64,000 nt of DNA from Ligula intestinalis. Its lineage: Eukaryota; Platyhelminthes; Cestoda; Diphyllobothriidea; Diphyllobothriidae. Shown here one piece after another: positions 22,317 through 33,870 of the stretch (positions are counted from its first letter, which is position 1; each line of letters starts with the position of its first letter). The DNA lies in contig JAYGXS010000004.1 in NCBI GenBank assembly GCA_036362985.1, positions 35,566,939-35,630,938 of the forward strand, written 5' to 3'. A program made the position numbers and the translations under genes. The notes below the pieces were generated by a model. That model searched no databases and was not told the origin of the DNA. It saw only the letters and a program-made list of their open reading frames with translations.

Positions 22317-22774
22317 AATTGATGTCTACTTGCATTGATTACCACACACAGCGCGATATTTTTGATCCAGATGCAGGCTGCGCTGAACACACCTTAGTAC
22401 AGTAAATTTCCTATCTCATTAAATTTCAACCAGGATTATGAATTTTGTTTTCGATACGACCAAGTTACTTATATAGGGTTGTCAACTTTATTATCCCCGA
22501 GCCTCGCCTCGTGAGGTTTCAGTCACTTCGGAATGCCAGCGTTTTAGAGAGCTTTGCGCTGAACGTCTATAAAATGTCTACTCTGAAGAAAGAGCAACCC
22601 CATTTATTTTCGATGTCCTTATGACCGGTGCCAAATATGCTTTCTTGTAATTATCTGGTAGCAGAGTAAGCTTTCCTCAAATTGAATTCTTGAAAAAGCG
22701 AATCCTTCGGCATTGAAAACGTTTATAATCATTAGATATCTTGGGACCTTGAAATTTTCATTCAAAATGCATCC

Positions 22775-23840
22775 TATCCGTAAAATTAAAAATGTTATCT
22801 ATATAGTCAACAACACGATCCACGCCCATTGCAAAATATTATGAAAACAGTGTGCCCTCTTCCTCATAGTATAGATAAATGTGTGCTTTTCCTCGGACGG
22901 AATGTCTACAGAATGTATATGTGAAACCNNNNNNNNNNNNNNNNNNNNNNNNNNNNNNNNNNNNNNNNNNNNNNNNNNNNNNNNNNNNNNNNNNNNNNNN
23001 NNNNNNNNNNNNNNNNNNNNNNNNNNNNNNNNNNNNNNNNNNNNNNNNNNNNNNNNNNNNNNNNNNNNNNNNNNNNNNNNNNNNNNNNNNNNNNNNNNNN
23101 NNNNNNNNNNNNNNNNNNNNNNNNNNNNNNNNNNNNNNNNNNNNNNNNNNNNNNNNNNNNNNNNNNNNNNNNNNNNNNNNNNNNNNNNNNNNNNNNNNNN
23201 NNNNNNNNNNNNNNNNNNNNNNNNNNNNNNNNNNNNNNNNNNNNNNNNNNNNNNNNNNNNNNNNNNNNNNNNNNNNNNNNNNNNNNNNNNNNNNNNNNNN
23301 NNNNNNNNNNNNNNNNNNNNNNNNNNNNTTTGCCATTAACTGACTTCTAATATTAACCATGGGAATATTTGCGGAACTTAGACAATTCAATTGTTATAGT
23401 TCTTTGCGTTCAGGATAGTTCGTCGGCTCAAAAAAAAGCTTTTTAAACCAGAGCTATTCTTTATTTAATAATAAAATATTAAGGTGCAATAACTTTAGAT
23501 CAAATGGGTACAGTAGTCGTCGGTTTTTAAGCTCACCTCGGGCCTAGACCAAATTGGGCTTTATAAGTGGCTGGGCCTATTAACTGTGGGCTTAATAACC
23601 GGTGACTACTGTACAAGAAAGCATATATTTGGGCATATTTTCTATAAAATATATCTTAATCTATAAGGGCATTGATAATCCTTTGGGAAAATGTGGACTT
23701 TTAAGTAGTAATTTCTTCAAAGATAACACGTTTTGTAGGCATTCAGAAATAAATACTTTCAAAAACTGGGATACAGCCAAAATAAGCAATATGACAATCT
23801 TACTTGAGTACTTTGTCGGAGTTTACAATAAATTTTAGAA
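22775..23840. repeat. Dispersed repeat shared with 60655-61020, containing the 400-base gap
   Basis: 22775-22920 shares TATCCGTAAA, AATGT-A-CTATA, ATTGCAAAAT/ATTACAAAAT, TTATGA and ATGTGTG-TTTCC words in order with 60655-60780. After the N run, 23755-23830 resembles 60965-61020 (AATA-TCTTACTTGAGTA). The copy near 60.7 kb is continuous, so the Ns may hide only repeat sequence. Confidence 0.4.
22929..23328. other. Assembly gap (400 N)
   Basis: A run of 400 undetermined bases. Reading frames crossing it are meaningless. Confidence 0.99.
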
Positions 23841-24390
23841 TTTTTGCTGATATTTTATGCGATGGGTGATCTACTCTATATGCGTACATCTCGACTCTCT
23901 CCGGGTAGTCTATTCAGGTAAGACCGCTAAGTCGGATCACTTATAAAATTAGGGCTTCTGACAACTTCCTCTAACAAACCAAATATGATTTTTGTTTTCT
24001 TTTAAACATAGGGTAACGCTGAGCGCATAACAATACTCAAGCAGTCGTAGTGCTTATAATAAATCAGTGAAAGAGTGCCCACTCGTATGACAGAAGGTCC
24101 CATTTCAGCACCATGTGTAAATTCCTGCCAATAACGTCCGCCGTTCCCAGTAAAAGACACAGGTTGAAGGAAGTTCTTCCTAAGAAGAAGGAGGAGTGTT
24201 CACCAGGTGAGGGTTAGTAAATGTCTGACGTTTTGGCTAGATCTTACTATTCTTGCAGAATTTTTTTCTAATCTAACATGATATCCTTCGGAGGCCCCTC
24301 TCCCCAAAAACGAATATCATGCCCATAGTTTGGTTGATTTAATTAATGTGCTTCCTTGTTGGCCTTTGGAAGGGCATAAGACACCAGCCA
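23841..24390. other. No supported feature
   Basis: No coding or repeat signal recognised. Confidence 0.45.
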
Positions 24391-24394
24391 AACG

Positions 24395-24760
24395 TTGCAA
24401 TTAGGGACAAAGCAAGTAGGTTGGAGAAACCGGAAGATTACTCTGGACGTGAATTGCCGAGCATGCAGCAGTGACACAGAGGAGGATGGAGGAAAAACGC
24501 CAGGTCTCGGGTTTTGGTTCACTCGACAGGACCCAGCCACATTTTCAAGTTTAGCAAGGCCTAAATCCTCGGAAGATGTGAGGACAGTGTGATGCGCAAG
24601 CTGCTCGAGGCATGGTTCTCAGACCTGCAGTTCATCAATAAGTGCAATGCCTTGTTAGTCCCGCATTCTGTTCTGAGATTTTACTTGAGCAAGAGAATCA
24701 GTCGCGTGGGGAGGGTATGGGTGACTAACACTTTCAATGACAGCGAAGCAAATTGCCACG
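24395..24760 (+). mobile_element. PLE fragment, end of GIY-YIG region
   Basis: AAGTAGGTTGGAGAAACCGG (YVGETG block with a shifted frame) is followed by GCCGAGCATGCAGCAGTGAC (AEHAAV), CTCGACAGGACCCAGCCACA, AAGCTGCTCGAGGCATGGTT (ELLE-W) and CGTGGGGAGG. All are in the order seen at 14715-15000. Multiple stops, no RT. Confidence 0.7.
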
Positions 24761-25129
24761 TAATTACCTCTTTTATTATGAAGGAGAAATTGACGTCAGG
24801 ATGGCTGGAGACTCAGTTCTCCACGTTTGTAGTACATCAAGATCCCGTCGAAGCTACGTTCCGATCAGTTCTTTACTAAGCCAGGGAAATTAAACAGATT
24901 TCTTGCAGACTAGTAAGGCTCATTGTACATGAAAGAGTCGCGGTTATATCACTGATTTTTTATGGTGGAGGCGAGCGAAATATGAGTCAGGACTAATAAA
25001 GGCTTGGCTCTTGCGACGAACGTGGTTTGGTCTCAGAAGAACTGATCTTGATTAAACTAATAGAAGCAAGCAGGCGAATTACAAGAAGCAGTTCCGAAGG
25101 TTGGGTAATCATTGGTATAAAAGGTTTAT

Positions 25130-25720
25130 TGGCTTGACGTTTGGAATCATCGCTTGCACCCATCAGCAGAGTTAATCACTGAAAATGGTGGACAGTATTT
25201 ATAGTTTGTAGTGGCCATGCGACCACATGCGTACTATAATTAGCAGCTCTTCTGACGCAGTCCAGCAAAACGGAAGAAAAGTTTGCTGAATTACAAAACC
25301 TTCGCTGTCCAGTGAGAGCGAACGGCTACCCCTGCAGCTTTTATAACCAGTGCATACTCAAAGGAGACGAGAGAACAAATCCAACTAGCCCTAACTTTTT
25401 CCAACTCCTTTCTACGTGAAAAGCGTCTCGGGAGCCATCAGCTGCCTTCTCACGTCTTCTCACGAGTTGAGTAGCTCACTTAACCGGACCCGGCAATATT
25501 TTCAAGTTTACCGAGACCAAAATACTCGCAAGAGAGGACAACCGGATAGACCACGAACTGCTCGGATAATGGTTCTCAGACCTATAGTTCCTTAACAAGC
25601 GTGATGACTTTCTGCCCCAATATTCTATACAGCAATGTTGCATGAGTAAATGAATGAGTCACGTGAGAAGGGCGCGAGCTACTAACAATTTCGATGACGA
25701 TCAACCAAATAGTCGCGTAT
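25130..25720. mobile_element. Head-to-head PLE remnants
   Basis: 25130-25250 is a minus-strand PLE terminus (GCTTGACGTTTGGAATCATC, then TTTATAGTTTGTAGTGGCCA and the CGCATGCG-type word near 25225). 25260-25720 is a plus-strand PLE body matching 14390-15000 in order (GAATTACAAAACCTTCG, GCGAACGGCTACCC, CAATATTTTCAAGTTTACCG, GAACTGCTCGGATAATGGTT). The GIY-YIG core is deleted between about 25440 and 25470. Confidence 0.65.
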
Positions 25721-26424
25721 TATCACATCAACACCCAAAATAGATGATAAACTCGCGACCAGTAACGACTCGGACGCGGACTGCCAAGCCATTATCACAT
25801 CAATTACGATCCCCGGTGGTGATCACGAAAGCTGTTAATTTTGGCATGCCTGTGGTCGCGTGACCTCTATGGACTGTAAATATTACGTACTTTGTGCCTC
25901 TATCATCCCTACCTACGATTATCTTTGAGGATAGGTTCGAGAGAAAATCCGAAGCACCAGGTATATAAACTTCATATTTCAAGTATCGTATTTTTCCTCC
26001 AGAATAATATTATTAATTTTGAAGTGGTCTCAAAACACCAATATATATTTGAGTTCAGCGATGATAACCATGTAAGCATTCAGGAAATCAATTTACGCGA
26101 ACGAGCATTTTTGATTAATTCATCAGCAGGCAAATACAATTATATAGGGGAGGGAAGAGTTAACAAAAGTTTAAGCAAACAACGGTGACGAGACAGCGAT
26201 AGCAAACATTCTTAGGCCACTCACGCCGTCATGAGACGATGACACCTTACGTCCGCACGCCTCTCACAAACGCGAGACAAGGACGATGGGATGACGTGAA
26301 GTAATTGTTTGACCCCTTCCCCTCCCTCCCCTTTTCTCTCACTGGTCCCCAATAAAAACTAGAGTCTGATCCAGCTGATCCCCCTTTTTTCCCCTAACTA
26401 CTACTGATTGGTTGCTTAAACGTT
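25721..26424. other. No supported feature
   Basis: The tail of the PLE may extend to about 25900 (TGTAAATATTACGTACTTTG resembles 15170-15190). Beyond that nothing was recognised. Confidence 0.4.
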
Positions 26425-26640
26425 TGTTAAATATGGTATTTTACCGACAAAACGGACCAACATCACTAAGCTTTTCGGCCTATTTGGGCCTCATCAAGTG
26501 ATGGCAAGTCAACTCAGTGCAGCAGCGGAAATTGCCACCACACTCGAGTTTCGAACTCGTGTCTCTCCGGCTAGAGGCGGACGCTCTAACCCTTGAGCCA
26601 CGGTTCCGCCGTGTTGTCGGTTTTTGATCGGGACTATATG
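26425..26640 (-). mobile_element. tRNA-derived SINE carrying a hammerhead-like ribozyme (family C)
   Basis: Read on the minus strand from about 26608, GCGGAACCGTGGCTCAAGGG holds an A box (TGGCTCAAGGG) and GAGTTCGAAACTC is a B box, both at tRNA-like spacing. The body then runs through TTTCCGCTGCTGC to the hammerhead-like motif at 26461-26503 and ends in TTTTGTCGGTAAAATACC. This is the architecture described for the schistosome Sm-alpha SINE, a pol III unit with a hammerhead. A box-bearing RNA polymerase III promoter is inferred from the boxes. Confidence 0.8.
26461..26503 (-). ncRNA. Hammerhead-like ribozyme motif in SINE
   Basis: On the minus strand the order is CATCAC (helix I), TTGATGA (the CTGATGA core with its first C changed to T), GGCC-CAAATA-GGCC (perfect helix II), GAA, AAGCTT, A, then GTGATG (helix I partner, perfect 6 bp). 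AAGCTT is a palindrome, so helix III can form only between two molecules. Cleavage would follow the A after AAGCTT. The loop CAAATA is, from memory, the loop of the Schistosoma mansoni hammerhead, where helix II differs by a compensating pair. The single core change should weaken or abolish activity of this copy. Confidence 0.8.
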
Positions 26641-27204
26641 TTATTAGGTAATTCTACTCCGATCTGTTTTTTAACTCAACCCTCCCTTATATCATTGTAT
26701 TTGCCTGACGATTAATTAATCTAAAACGTTCTTTCGCCTAAATTGACTTCCTGAACATGTATTTACTTTAACCTACATAAATTTCCTTTGAAAAACAAAT
26801 TGTATTGTACATTTTCGAATCAGGTACCCGAGTTCGTCGTGAGACATATGTGGGATACACAGCTCACAGTCAACTTTAAACTAATTCTAGTTACGGATTC
26901 TGTGGCAGGTCAAAATATAGGTTAATTGGCGGCCGCTGCATTCCTTTATCCGGCTGATTTTAGTGGTGCTCGCTGCCAGCTGACCTGGAGAAATGTGTAA
27001 TTGGTGTCTAAATCTATGTTTTGTGTCCAGATTGTGCATGGCTATCTCGGATAAACGGCCTCGTTTCTTTAACGCCTCATTATAAAAGGGTGAAGAGATT
27101 TTCCAGATTGACACCAATAGATTCTATTAAAGCTAGGACACGGAACTTTGTAGACGATTCCTTTCAGTTTAAATAACCAAAGAGGTTCTTAGGGTGTACG
27201 AGCC
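26641..27204. other. No supported feature
   Basis: No coding or repeat signal recognised. Confidence 0.45.
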
Positions 27205-27400
27205 GGGTGCGCATAATAGGTGTAAGCTGTATGCAATCTCTATCTGGTGTCTTCTTAACTTCTTTCGATGAGCTGTCTTTGGTAGAGCGTTGGTTGCACA
27301 AAAGCCTTTCTCTATTGTGTGGGTTCGAATCCCACCGAGGCCACGATTTTTTTCACAATTGGGTTAACTACATTTATCAACTCTGCTTAATACCCCTAAA
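27205..27400 (+). mobile_element. tRNA-derived SINE (family B) copy
   Basis: GGTAGAGCGTTGGTTGCACA (after a decayed A box), AAAAGCCTTTC, a perfect B box (GGTTCGAATCC at about 27332), CACCGAGGCC and TTTTTTTCACAATTGGGTTAA. The same words mark the copies at 45480-45650, 52870-53020 and 59055-59190. It lacks the left spacer block found in the composite copies. Confidence 0.7.
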
Positions 27401-28309
27401 ATATCTAGCTTTATTACTTCGGACGATATGATAGGAAAATACAAATGCCTGTGACTCCTCGCATCGATTATGAAATGCAGCTTTCGATACGGCAGCGAGT
27501 GTTAAAGAAGCAAATCGATAGATTCGTGTTCAGGTGTGGCCAATGTAAAAGAAGACGAGCAATGAGAATCTGTTCAGTATTTTGGGAACAGCCGGTTGAC
27601 TATCAGAGCAGTACTTAAGCTTATGCTTGGATATACATGGAGGAATGAGAGTGGAGGCATGTGAGAAACACATTGGATTCCTCCACACAACCGCATTTGA
27701 GTAATACAGACTATGTCGAAATTTCTGCTTCAGGGGGCTACTGAACAAAAAGGTAAGAATTGGGGAGCCTGGAGTGGAAGTGCAGGTGGACGGAGCAGGT
27801 TATACCCCGATTGGTAGGCGATAAAAAAGACAAGAGACTCGGTTTCTTGAACGACAACTCTATTCAGGGCCTGTAGAAACAGCGGACTTTTCAGCTCGTT
27901 AGATCTAGCTTGTTATTAGGGTCCTTGTCATTCTGGAGCTTTTCTGCCAATGGCTTGAGACGAACTTTCTGGAACATTCTGGCCTATGGCGTGTCGCACG
28001 CTGATTGGTCGTTTCGCACGCTTTAACGCCCTCGCGAAACTTCTCGAATACTTGGGTTGCACGTGTGAGCCAAAGATGTCCTGTGTGCTCGAAGAAACAG
28101 CGTACTCTGCTCGGTTGCCTGTTTGCCCTCACCTTTTATTCTGCTAGGTTGGTCTGTTGCGGCGCCTGTTGTTACGTGATCCGTTTGCCTTAAGCCGCGA
28201 GCACATTACGGTTCTCACCGGATTGGCGAGGGTGAGGGACGTTCTTTAACGATCGCTGAAGGCCCATCGATGAGTATCAATATTCCCAACCTTACCCAGC
28301 TAGAAAACG
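27401..28309. other. No supported feature
   Basis: Short frames only. Nothing recognisable on either strand. Confidence 0.45.
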
Positions 28310-28455
28310 AGCCCATGGATCAATGGTTAGTACTTTGAGCTGCTAGAAAAGAGGGTACATGTCCGAGCCTTTGCTGGAGTACAACATGGGGTAAGGTATG
28401 TCTGACTGATAACGGCTAATGAATTAGAAATTCTCATTCCACTCTCCCTTGTCTT
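28310..28455 (+). mobile_element. tRNA-derived SINE (family A) copy
   Basis: The head GAGCCCATGGATCAATGGTT and the tail ACGGCTAATGAATTAGAAAT followed by CTCATTCCACTCTCCC match the family A copies at 6735-7560 and 37481-37625. Confidence 0.6.
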
Positions 28456-28616
28456 TATCTGGAATGTACATTCGATGTCTCTTAGCTTATACTATCTTTG
28501 ATTCTTCAGGGAGCCGGTGATTTAATACCCATTAAAAACATTTTAAAGCAAATATGTTACTCCTTACTTCATAGTAATATGTTTATTTAAATTCAAATAT
28601 TCTACTCCAGCAAAAA

Positions 28617-30600
28617 AAGTCAGATGACGATTTCCGAGTCAGAAGTTCGTAAACTTATGAACATAAGGAAGATAAAGGATATCTCCACCCTGCCTGCCGA
28701 TAAGGGGCGCTCAACTGTCGTCATGGATAAGGTTGACTACTGCGCGAAGGTAAACTATCTGCTAATGGACGAGGATTCATGTGTGTCATCGACTGACAGC
28801 GAGTTCAATAATCTCACAAACGCCATTAATGAGACGATCGACAAGTTGAAGAAGACAGGAGCCCTGACGAGAAGGAAATCGCTGGCTGCAAAGGCCACGG
28901 ATGCAGCAATGGCACGCTTCTATGGCCTACCAAAGGGGCAAAAGCCAGGGGTGCTCTTACGCCCCATCGTATCTCTACGTGGCACTCCAACTTTTGGTTT
29001 GTCAAAGTGGCTGTACTAGCAGCTGTGCTTCCTCACCAAGGATTCCGAGTGGACAGTGAAGTCTGCTTTTGAATTTTTGACCCGCATCAAACACTTGGAA
29101 GTGGAGGCAGATGAGGCGATGGTGTCATTTGACGTGATCTCCTTGTTTACATCTATTCCACCCAGTCTGACCATCGACACGATTGACGGTCTTCTCCACG
29201 AGAAATACGATGAAACCGACCAAAAACTCAAGCGAGCAGATATTATTGAGCTCCTGGGACTGTGAATAAAAACGTTCTTCACGTTCAGTGGCAAAGTTTA
29301 CGAACAAAAGAAGAGGACACCGATGGGCTCGCCTCTTCCTGGCCTTATTGCTGAAGCTGTTTTTGTAGAGCCTCGAGCGGCTGGTCTTCAGCTCCTCTCC
29401 CCCGAAGTTCTGGGCCAGATACATCGACGACACGTTCATCGTCATCAGAAGGAACAAAGTGCAAGAGTTTAAGACACTGCTCAATTCAATCTTTCCTGAC
29501 ATCCAGTTCACTATGGAAGAAGAGGACAACAATCAATAACCCTTCCTCGACGTACAGGTGACGAAGCTGGAAGATGGGAACATAAGTACAATGGTGTATC
29601 GAAAGACAACTAACACCATCCGCACCCTCCACTTCAAAAGCAACCACCCTGTCGGGCACAAACGCAGTTGTGTTAGGACCCTTTTCCAACGTGCTCAAAC
29701 ACACAGTAGTGACGACAGTGGAAAGAAGGAGGAGGTTAAATACTTGCATGCGCTCTTTGAAGGCAACGGTTATCCAAAGTCCTTCATACGAAAGTGTTAT
29801 AAGAAGCTCCACCTTGAGCGGTCGAAAGGAGAAGGCCCCAAGTTTTGCTCGCTATCCCTTATGTGAAGAACGTATCCGAGGCAATGGCAAGAATCCTGAA
29901 GCCATTTGGGATCGGTGTGGCTCACAAGCCGGAATCAACCATCAGACAGCAGATTATGAGGCCCAAAGACCAGCTATCGTCGACAGAACAGTCAGGCCTG
30001 GTGTACAGCATACCATGTCAAGACTGTGATGCAAAGTATGTCGGTGAAACAGGCGACGCCTTGGCACCAGGTTGCATGAGCATCAGCGCGCAATCGACCG
30101 CGGGGATAAACTGTCTATGGTGTATGAACAGGTACGGTAAAAGAAGCACACCTTCGCCTTCGGCAATGCAAGGGTAATAGGCCGAGCTAATGACAAGATG
30201 GCTACACTTATGCTTTAAAGTTGGTCTTTGACTGGCACACTTAGCAGAGCTATCGAACTTCATCCTGCTTACCAGGCGGTACGCAAACGGCTCGAGTCAG
30301 CTAGAACAGGGCCAACAGGACGGCGAAGAAAACACAAGCATGGAGTAGAACGGAGACAAGCGGAAGATAGGAGAGGGGTAGGCCAGGGACCGGGTGAGCA
30401 ACGTGGAACGCTACCTCACCGCTACCGCGCACACGAGGTTGACAGGAACTCATGCGGGCAGCAACAAGTAATTAGTCTGCCGGTGGACGAGGGACAGACC
30501 AGTGCGCGCACTGACTTGCCAACAATTACGACAGTAGCAGAGGGGACAAAGGTCACACGAGTCCCCCAGCGGTCAATCTGACGGGCAGTCAGCAGCAAAC
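28617..30600 (+). pseudogene. Penelope-like element: reverse transcriptase plus GIY-YIG, the longest copy, broken
   Basis: Blocks in order: an N-terminal segment with STLPADKGRSTVVMDK (28680-28735), FYGLPKGQKPG and LRPIVSLRGTP (28918-28990), motif A VSFDVISLFTSIP (29125-29163), motif B GKVYEQKKRTPMGSPL (29290-29337), and motif C WARYIDDTFVIIRR (29410-29452, YIDD intact). The post-RT segment (FLDVQVTKLEDG; HPVGHKRSCVRTLF) follows, then a linker, then GLVYSIPCQDCDAKYVGETG (29998-30057), then a basic C-terminal tail (RAIELHPAYQAVRKRLESA). Stops occur at 29017, 29263 and about 29537, and frame changes near 29360, 29850 and 30065. A PLE protein reverse transcribes its RNA from a nicked target; this copy cannot make it. 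It is 5' truncated just before 28620. Confidence 0.9.
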
Positions 30601-30825
30601 AAGCAGGTCAAAGTTCGTGCGCTGAACACGGATTTAATAACAGGCATGCAGCAGGGCTGAAACAGTCCCAGCAAGCAGGAACAACCACCACGTTACTCTG
30701 ACGATGGAAACAAGAGAGTGTCCGAAGCGTCAGTCCCAATATAACTCGGTCCATGTCCTTGAACCTTCGTCTTCTTCTTTGGGGGATGATGAAATCGATA
30801 AGATATCTGGACGTCAAATCTTAGC
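30601..30825 (+). mobile_element. 3' terminus of the PLE with hammerhead-like motif
   Basis: Non-coding tail contiguous with the PLE body. It matches 46440-46680 in reverse complement (GCGCTGAACACGGATTTAAT, AGTCCCAGCAAGCAGGAACA, CCTTCTTCTTTGCC type). The hammerhead-like motif at 30695-30734 has helix I arms ACT/AGT, CTGACGA, an unpaired T, GGAAAC paired with GTGTCC across one mismatch, then GAAGCGTC. One base of the GAAACGTC core is changed. Confidence 0.65.
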
Positions 30826-33489
30826 GCATATTCTACTGTTTTAACGGGGTCTTCGAAGGCAATACTAAGTACCCTTAAGTTTACTTAACCAGATAGTGAA
30901 GTAGAGGAGTGTCACCAGGCTTCCTTTGAAAATCGAAGCTCAATTTACCGTATCACTCATTACCGGTGAATACTTTGGAGAGGGTTTTTGATATAAAAAC
31001 ACTAAAAAGGTCAATCAAAAGCATTTGCGTGCTTTTCCTAACTTATGTTAATTCCTACGCTCATCTGAAATGGCTTTCTTGATGGACAATCCTGCCCTTT
31101 CGTTCTTCTCTTGCAGTATAACTCATAGCAAGTTTACTCTAGTTGATAGCGCTGAAGCCAACTTCATTCAACGCCCCATGTGTTTAGTATCGAACTCAAA
31201 TATAAGTCAAAGATGTTATGTAAAACGATTGTTTTAAGTGACCATAATACTTTACTGTTTACTCCTTGATGCTTTTTTTTAAGCACTGGTCTATTCTTTT
31301 CGAAATATCGGTTGCCATTTCCTATATGCGTTTTGCTAGGTGTTGCCTGCTGCTTGCTTATCGCATCCTACAACTCGTATTTTCTGTATTCTAGCGGCCT
31401 TCAACTATGTATATTTTTATTTCCTTAAATCCTTTCTGTCATTGCATTATAATCCCAGCTGAATGTTTGCTAAAAAGTCAGGTCACTGATTTGTCTAAAG
31501 TTTTATCGAAGTGTTGCATTCTTGAAAAAAAAGATGATCAATCTAATCTCGATTGGCGAAAGATCTCAGCCTTTTGACCCAATCATTGGTTAAGTACATT
31601 TAATAGTCAACATGTAATGTGTTGTTAAAGTTTAACAGCTTGATATGCCCGCTTTATATAACTTTAATGTCCTCAAGCTCAAATTGGGGTAAGTTCTCTC
31701 CACTCTTGGGAACCTATTTTACGGTAACATCTCTGATATTCCAGCTCTGGACTGTAAGCGCCTTGAATCGCCTATTCATTCTGTCGTCAGTAAGACATTT
31801 GAAGAACGCAAACGAAAGCACAATTGCCTTTTTCAAAATGTTCCGAGTGCAGGTGACCAGCTGCTTTTGTTGTTGAATTCATGTACTCGTGTGACTTCAT
31901 CTGCAAAAGAGCAAAGCAAAAGCCTTTCATCACGTAAGAAGACTCTACCCTTTTACCTCAACTTTTTTTCACAAATCGAGGTGGACTCAATCTGTTCTGA
32001 AAGACATATTCTGAAGTAAAAGTTTATGTTATTTTGATTTGAATGCTGTTGGTGTAAACTAAGTGGCTAAATGTATCGTAAAAAGACAGCAGTTGACATA
32101 GGGTCTATCTGCTGGAGTAAAATTATTAAGTTATGGAAGATTACGGCTAGAATTAATGTGCAGCAAGAAACAGAGACCGGCCTCGAATTTTCAAACCCGC
32201 CGTTTGTGAGCGCGCCTCATCCATGCATACTTTCTGTCTGTTAGGCTCGAAGAACTGTGTCTCTTCTCTCAAATCTATAATCGATTTGGACTCTAATATT
32301 CACAACTCGGGCCTTATCACCATCAACTTTAGGGCGCGGTTAATCCACCTCTAATGTTTAGTTGAAAAATCTTCTTCAGTTTACTTCCCGCTTCTCTTCA
32401 AGCTTATGCATTAACACCTTCTGGCTCCCGACTGGCAAATTCAACATCATTCGCTTGTGACTATGTCGTCATTCAACATATGATGTTCGTGACTCCGTCC
32501 AGAACTCTTAGATCTATAGGTCCTCGTTTCCATCTTGCTCACTTCTCGTAAAATCTTCTGGACCACAAAGCAACAACAGCATTTTTCGAGGGAAAAATCT
32601 CCTTTAAATCCACATGAAAGGCAACTTATTAAAATTAAGTGAACTTCTGCCACAGTTTCCATTTGGTAAGCCTTTGAAACTAATTTCGTCTCTAGACCTT
32701 GCGGGTAATATCATATTCCGAATAATGCATTGTTTGGCGAACCCAGCGCCAATTAAAAACCTTTAACTTCACCCGTCAATAACTCCACATTAATCTTTTC
32801 ACCTCCAAAATTACTCGCAGCTAAAGACCATTCGTTTTTACGTGAATGGTCCTAACCACCACTCATTCTACTGCTTACCCACTTTCACCTACTTGCCATA
32901 GCCGTCCGCTCACTCTCTCGGGTTTCCCACTTTCTCACTAACTGCCAGCAAGTTGTCCTCTTAGTAAATGTATGCTACAAAAAGGTGGCTGCTTTCTAGC
33001 CTACGTCCGATATTATAGAATTGTCTTCGACCCAGCCGACAATTCCTAACTTTGGTTTTGCGTTAAGTTTAACTAAAGGTAATAAGTATTGCCTTTGAAG
33101 ACTCTGTTTAAACGAAAGAATAGTTAATTTAAATTTTACATGTAATCATGCAGCATTTCTCGTGTTGCTTGTTGCATATTTTTGTGTCATAAACTACGCC
33201 GATTCTTGCAATTAACGATTTATTTTGGGCCTTTTCTCCCTATTTTATAGACTGCTCTACTCCATGCTTTATTACATTCATTCTTGACAGATCCCTTTCA
33301 AACAGTCAGCAATAGAGTTAGCTTCAAGAGAGCACTTCATTTGGAGAAAATGTAGCAACCATCTCAGCATTGCTTTCAGCTTCATAGGCTGGTTGCGCTC
33401 TTTTACCGAACGCTTTGTATCTTTGCAGAGTTAAGTCTTAGATTGAAGCTGAAGATAATTTTTTGTGGCAATCAATCATGAGAGCCACA
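30826..33489. other. No supported feature
   Basis: About 2.7 kb of AT-leaning sequence with no recognised mobile element, RNA gene or exon. It could be intronic or intergenic. Confidence 0.45.
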
Positions 33490-33870
33490 TCATAAGCAGT
33501 CAAAGTTCAAGTTCCTAACAAGTCGTCGTTTTACTACTTTGTTTTGACAGCGGTCCTTGCGATATCGTTTTGGTTTTTTGGCTTCGTAGGTGATGCCATT
33601 CGTGTTTTTTTTCGGCTTTAAGGAATCAAGCCACTTGTGTCGGTCGGTGTTTAGAACATCCTCATAATGCAAGAATATGTTTTCCAGATAACGTTTTGAC
33701 TCAATCTCTGCCATTATCTTCCACATGGAGATACCATATGTCTGTTGTGTATCAACGTATTGTAGACATGATACCTCCATATTCCTATTTATCATCACCA
33801 TATAGTATTGAACTGCCGACCGCAAGTAGAAATGGTTCAACCCATTAACTAAAGTTCATTGTATGACGTT
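33490..33870 (-). CDS. Unrecognised coding-like frame (possible exon)
   Basis: A minus-strand open frame of at least 116 codons has protein-like composition: an aromatic and charged first part (QYYMVMINRNMEVSCLQYVD, then YGISMWKIMAEIESKRYLEN) and a very basic C-terminus (YEAKKPKRYRKDRCQNKVVK). It ends at a natural stop at 33490. There is no convincing start; the frame is open upstream to about 33870. The lysine/arginine-rich tail could bind nucleic acid or be a localisation signal, but no family is recognised. It could be the last exon of a host gene or a piece of an unknown element. Confidence 0.35.

Noticed and set aside
22839..23390. Long frames of about 150-180 codons around 22.9-23.3 kb
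   Set aside because: They consist almost entirely of undetermined bases in the 400-N gap.
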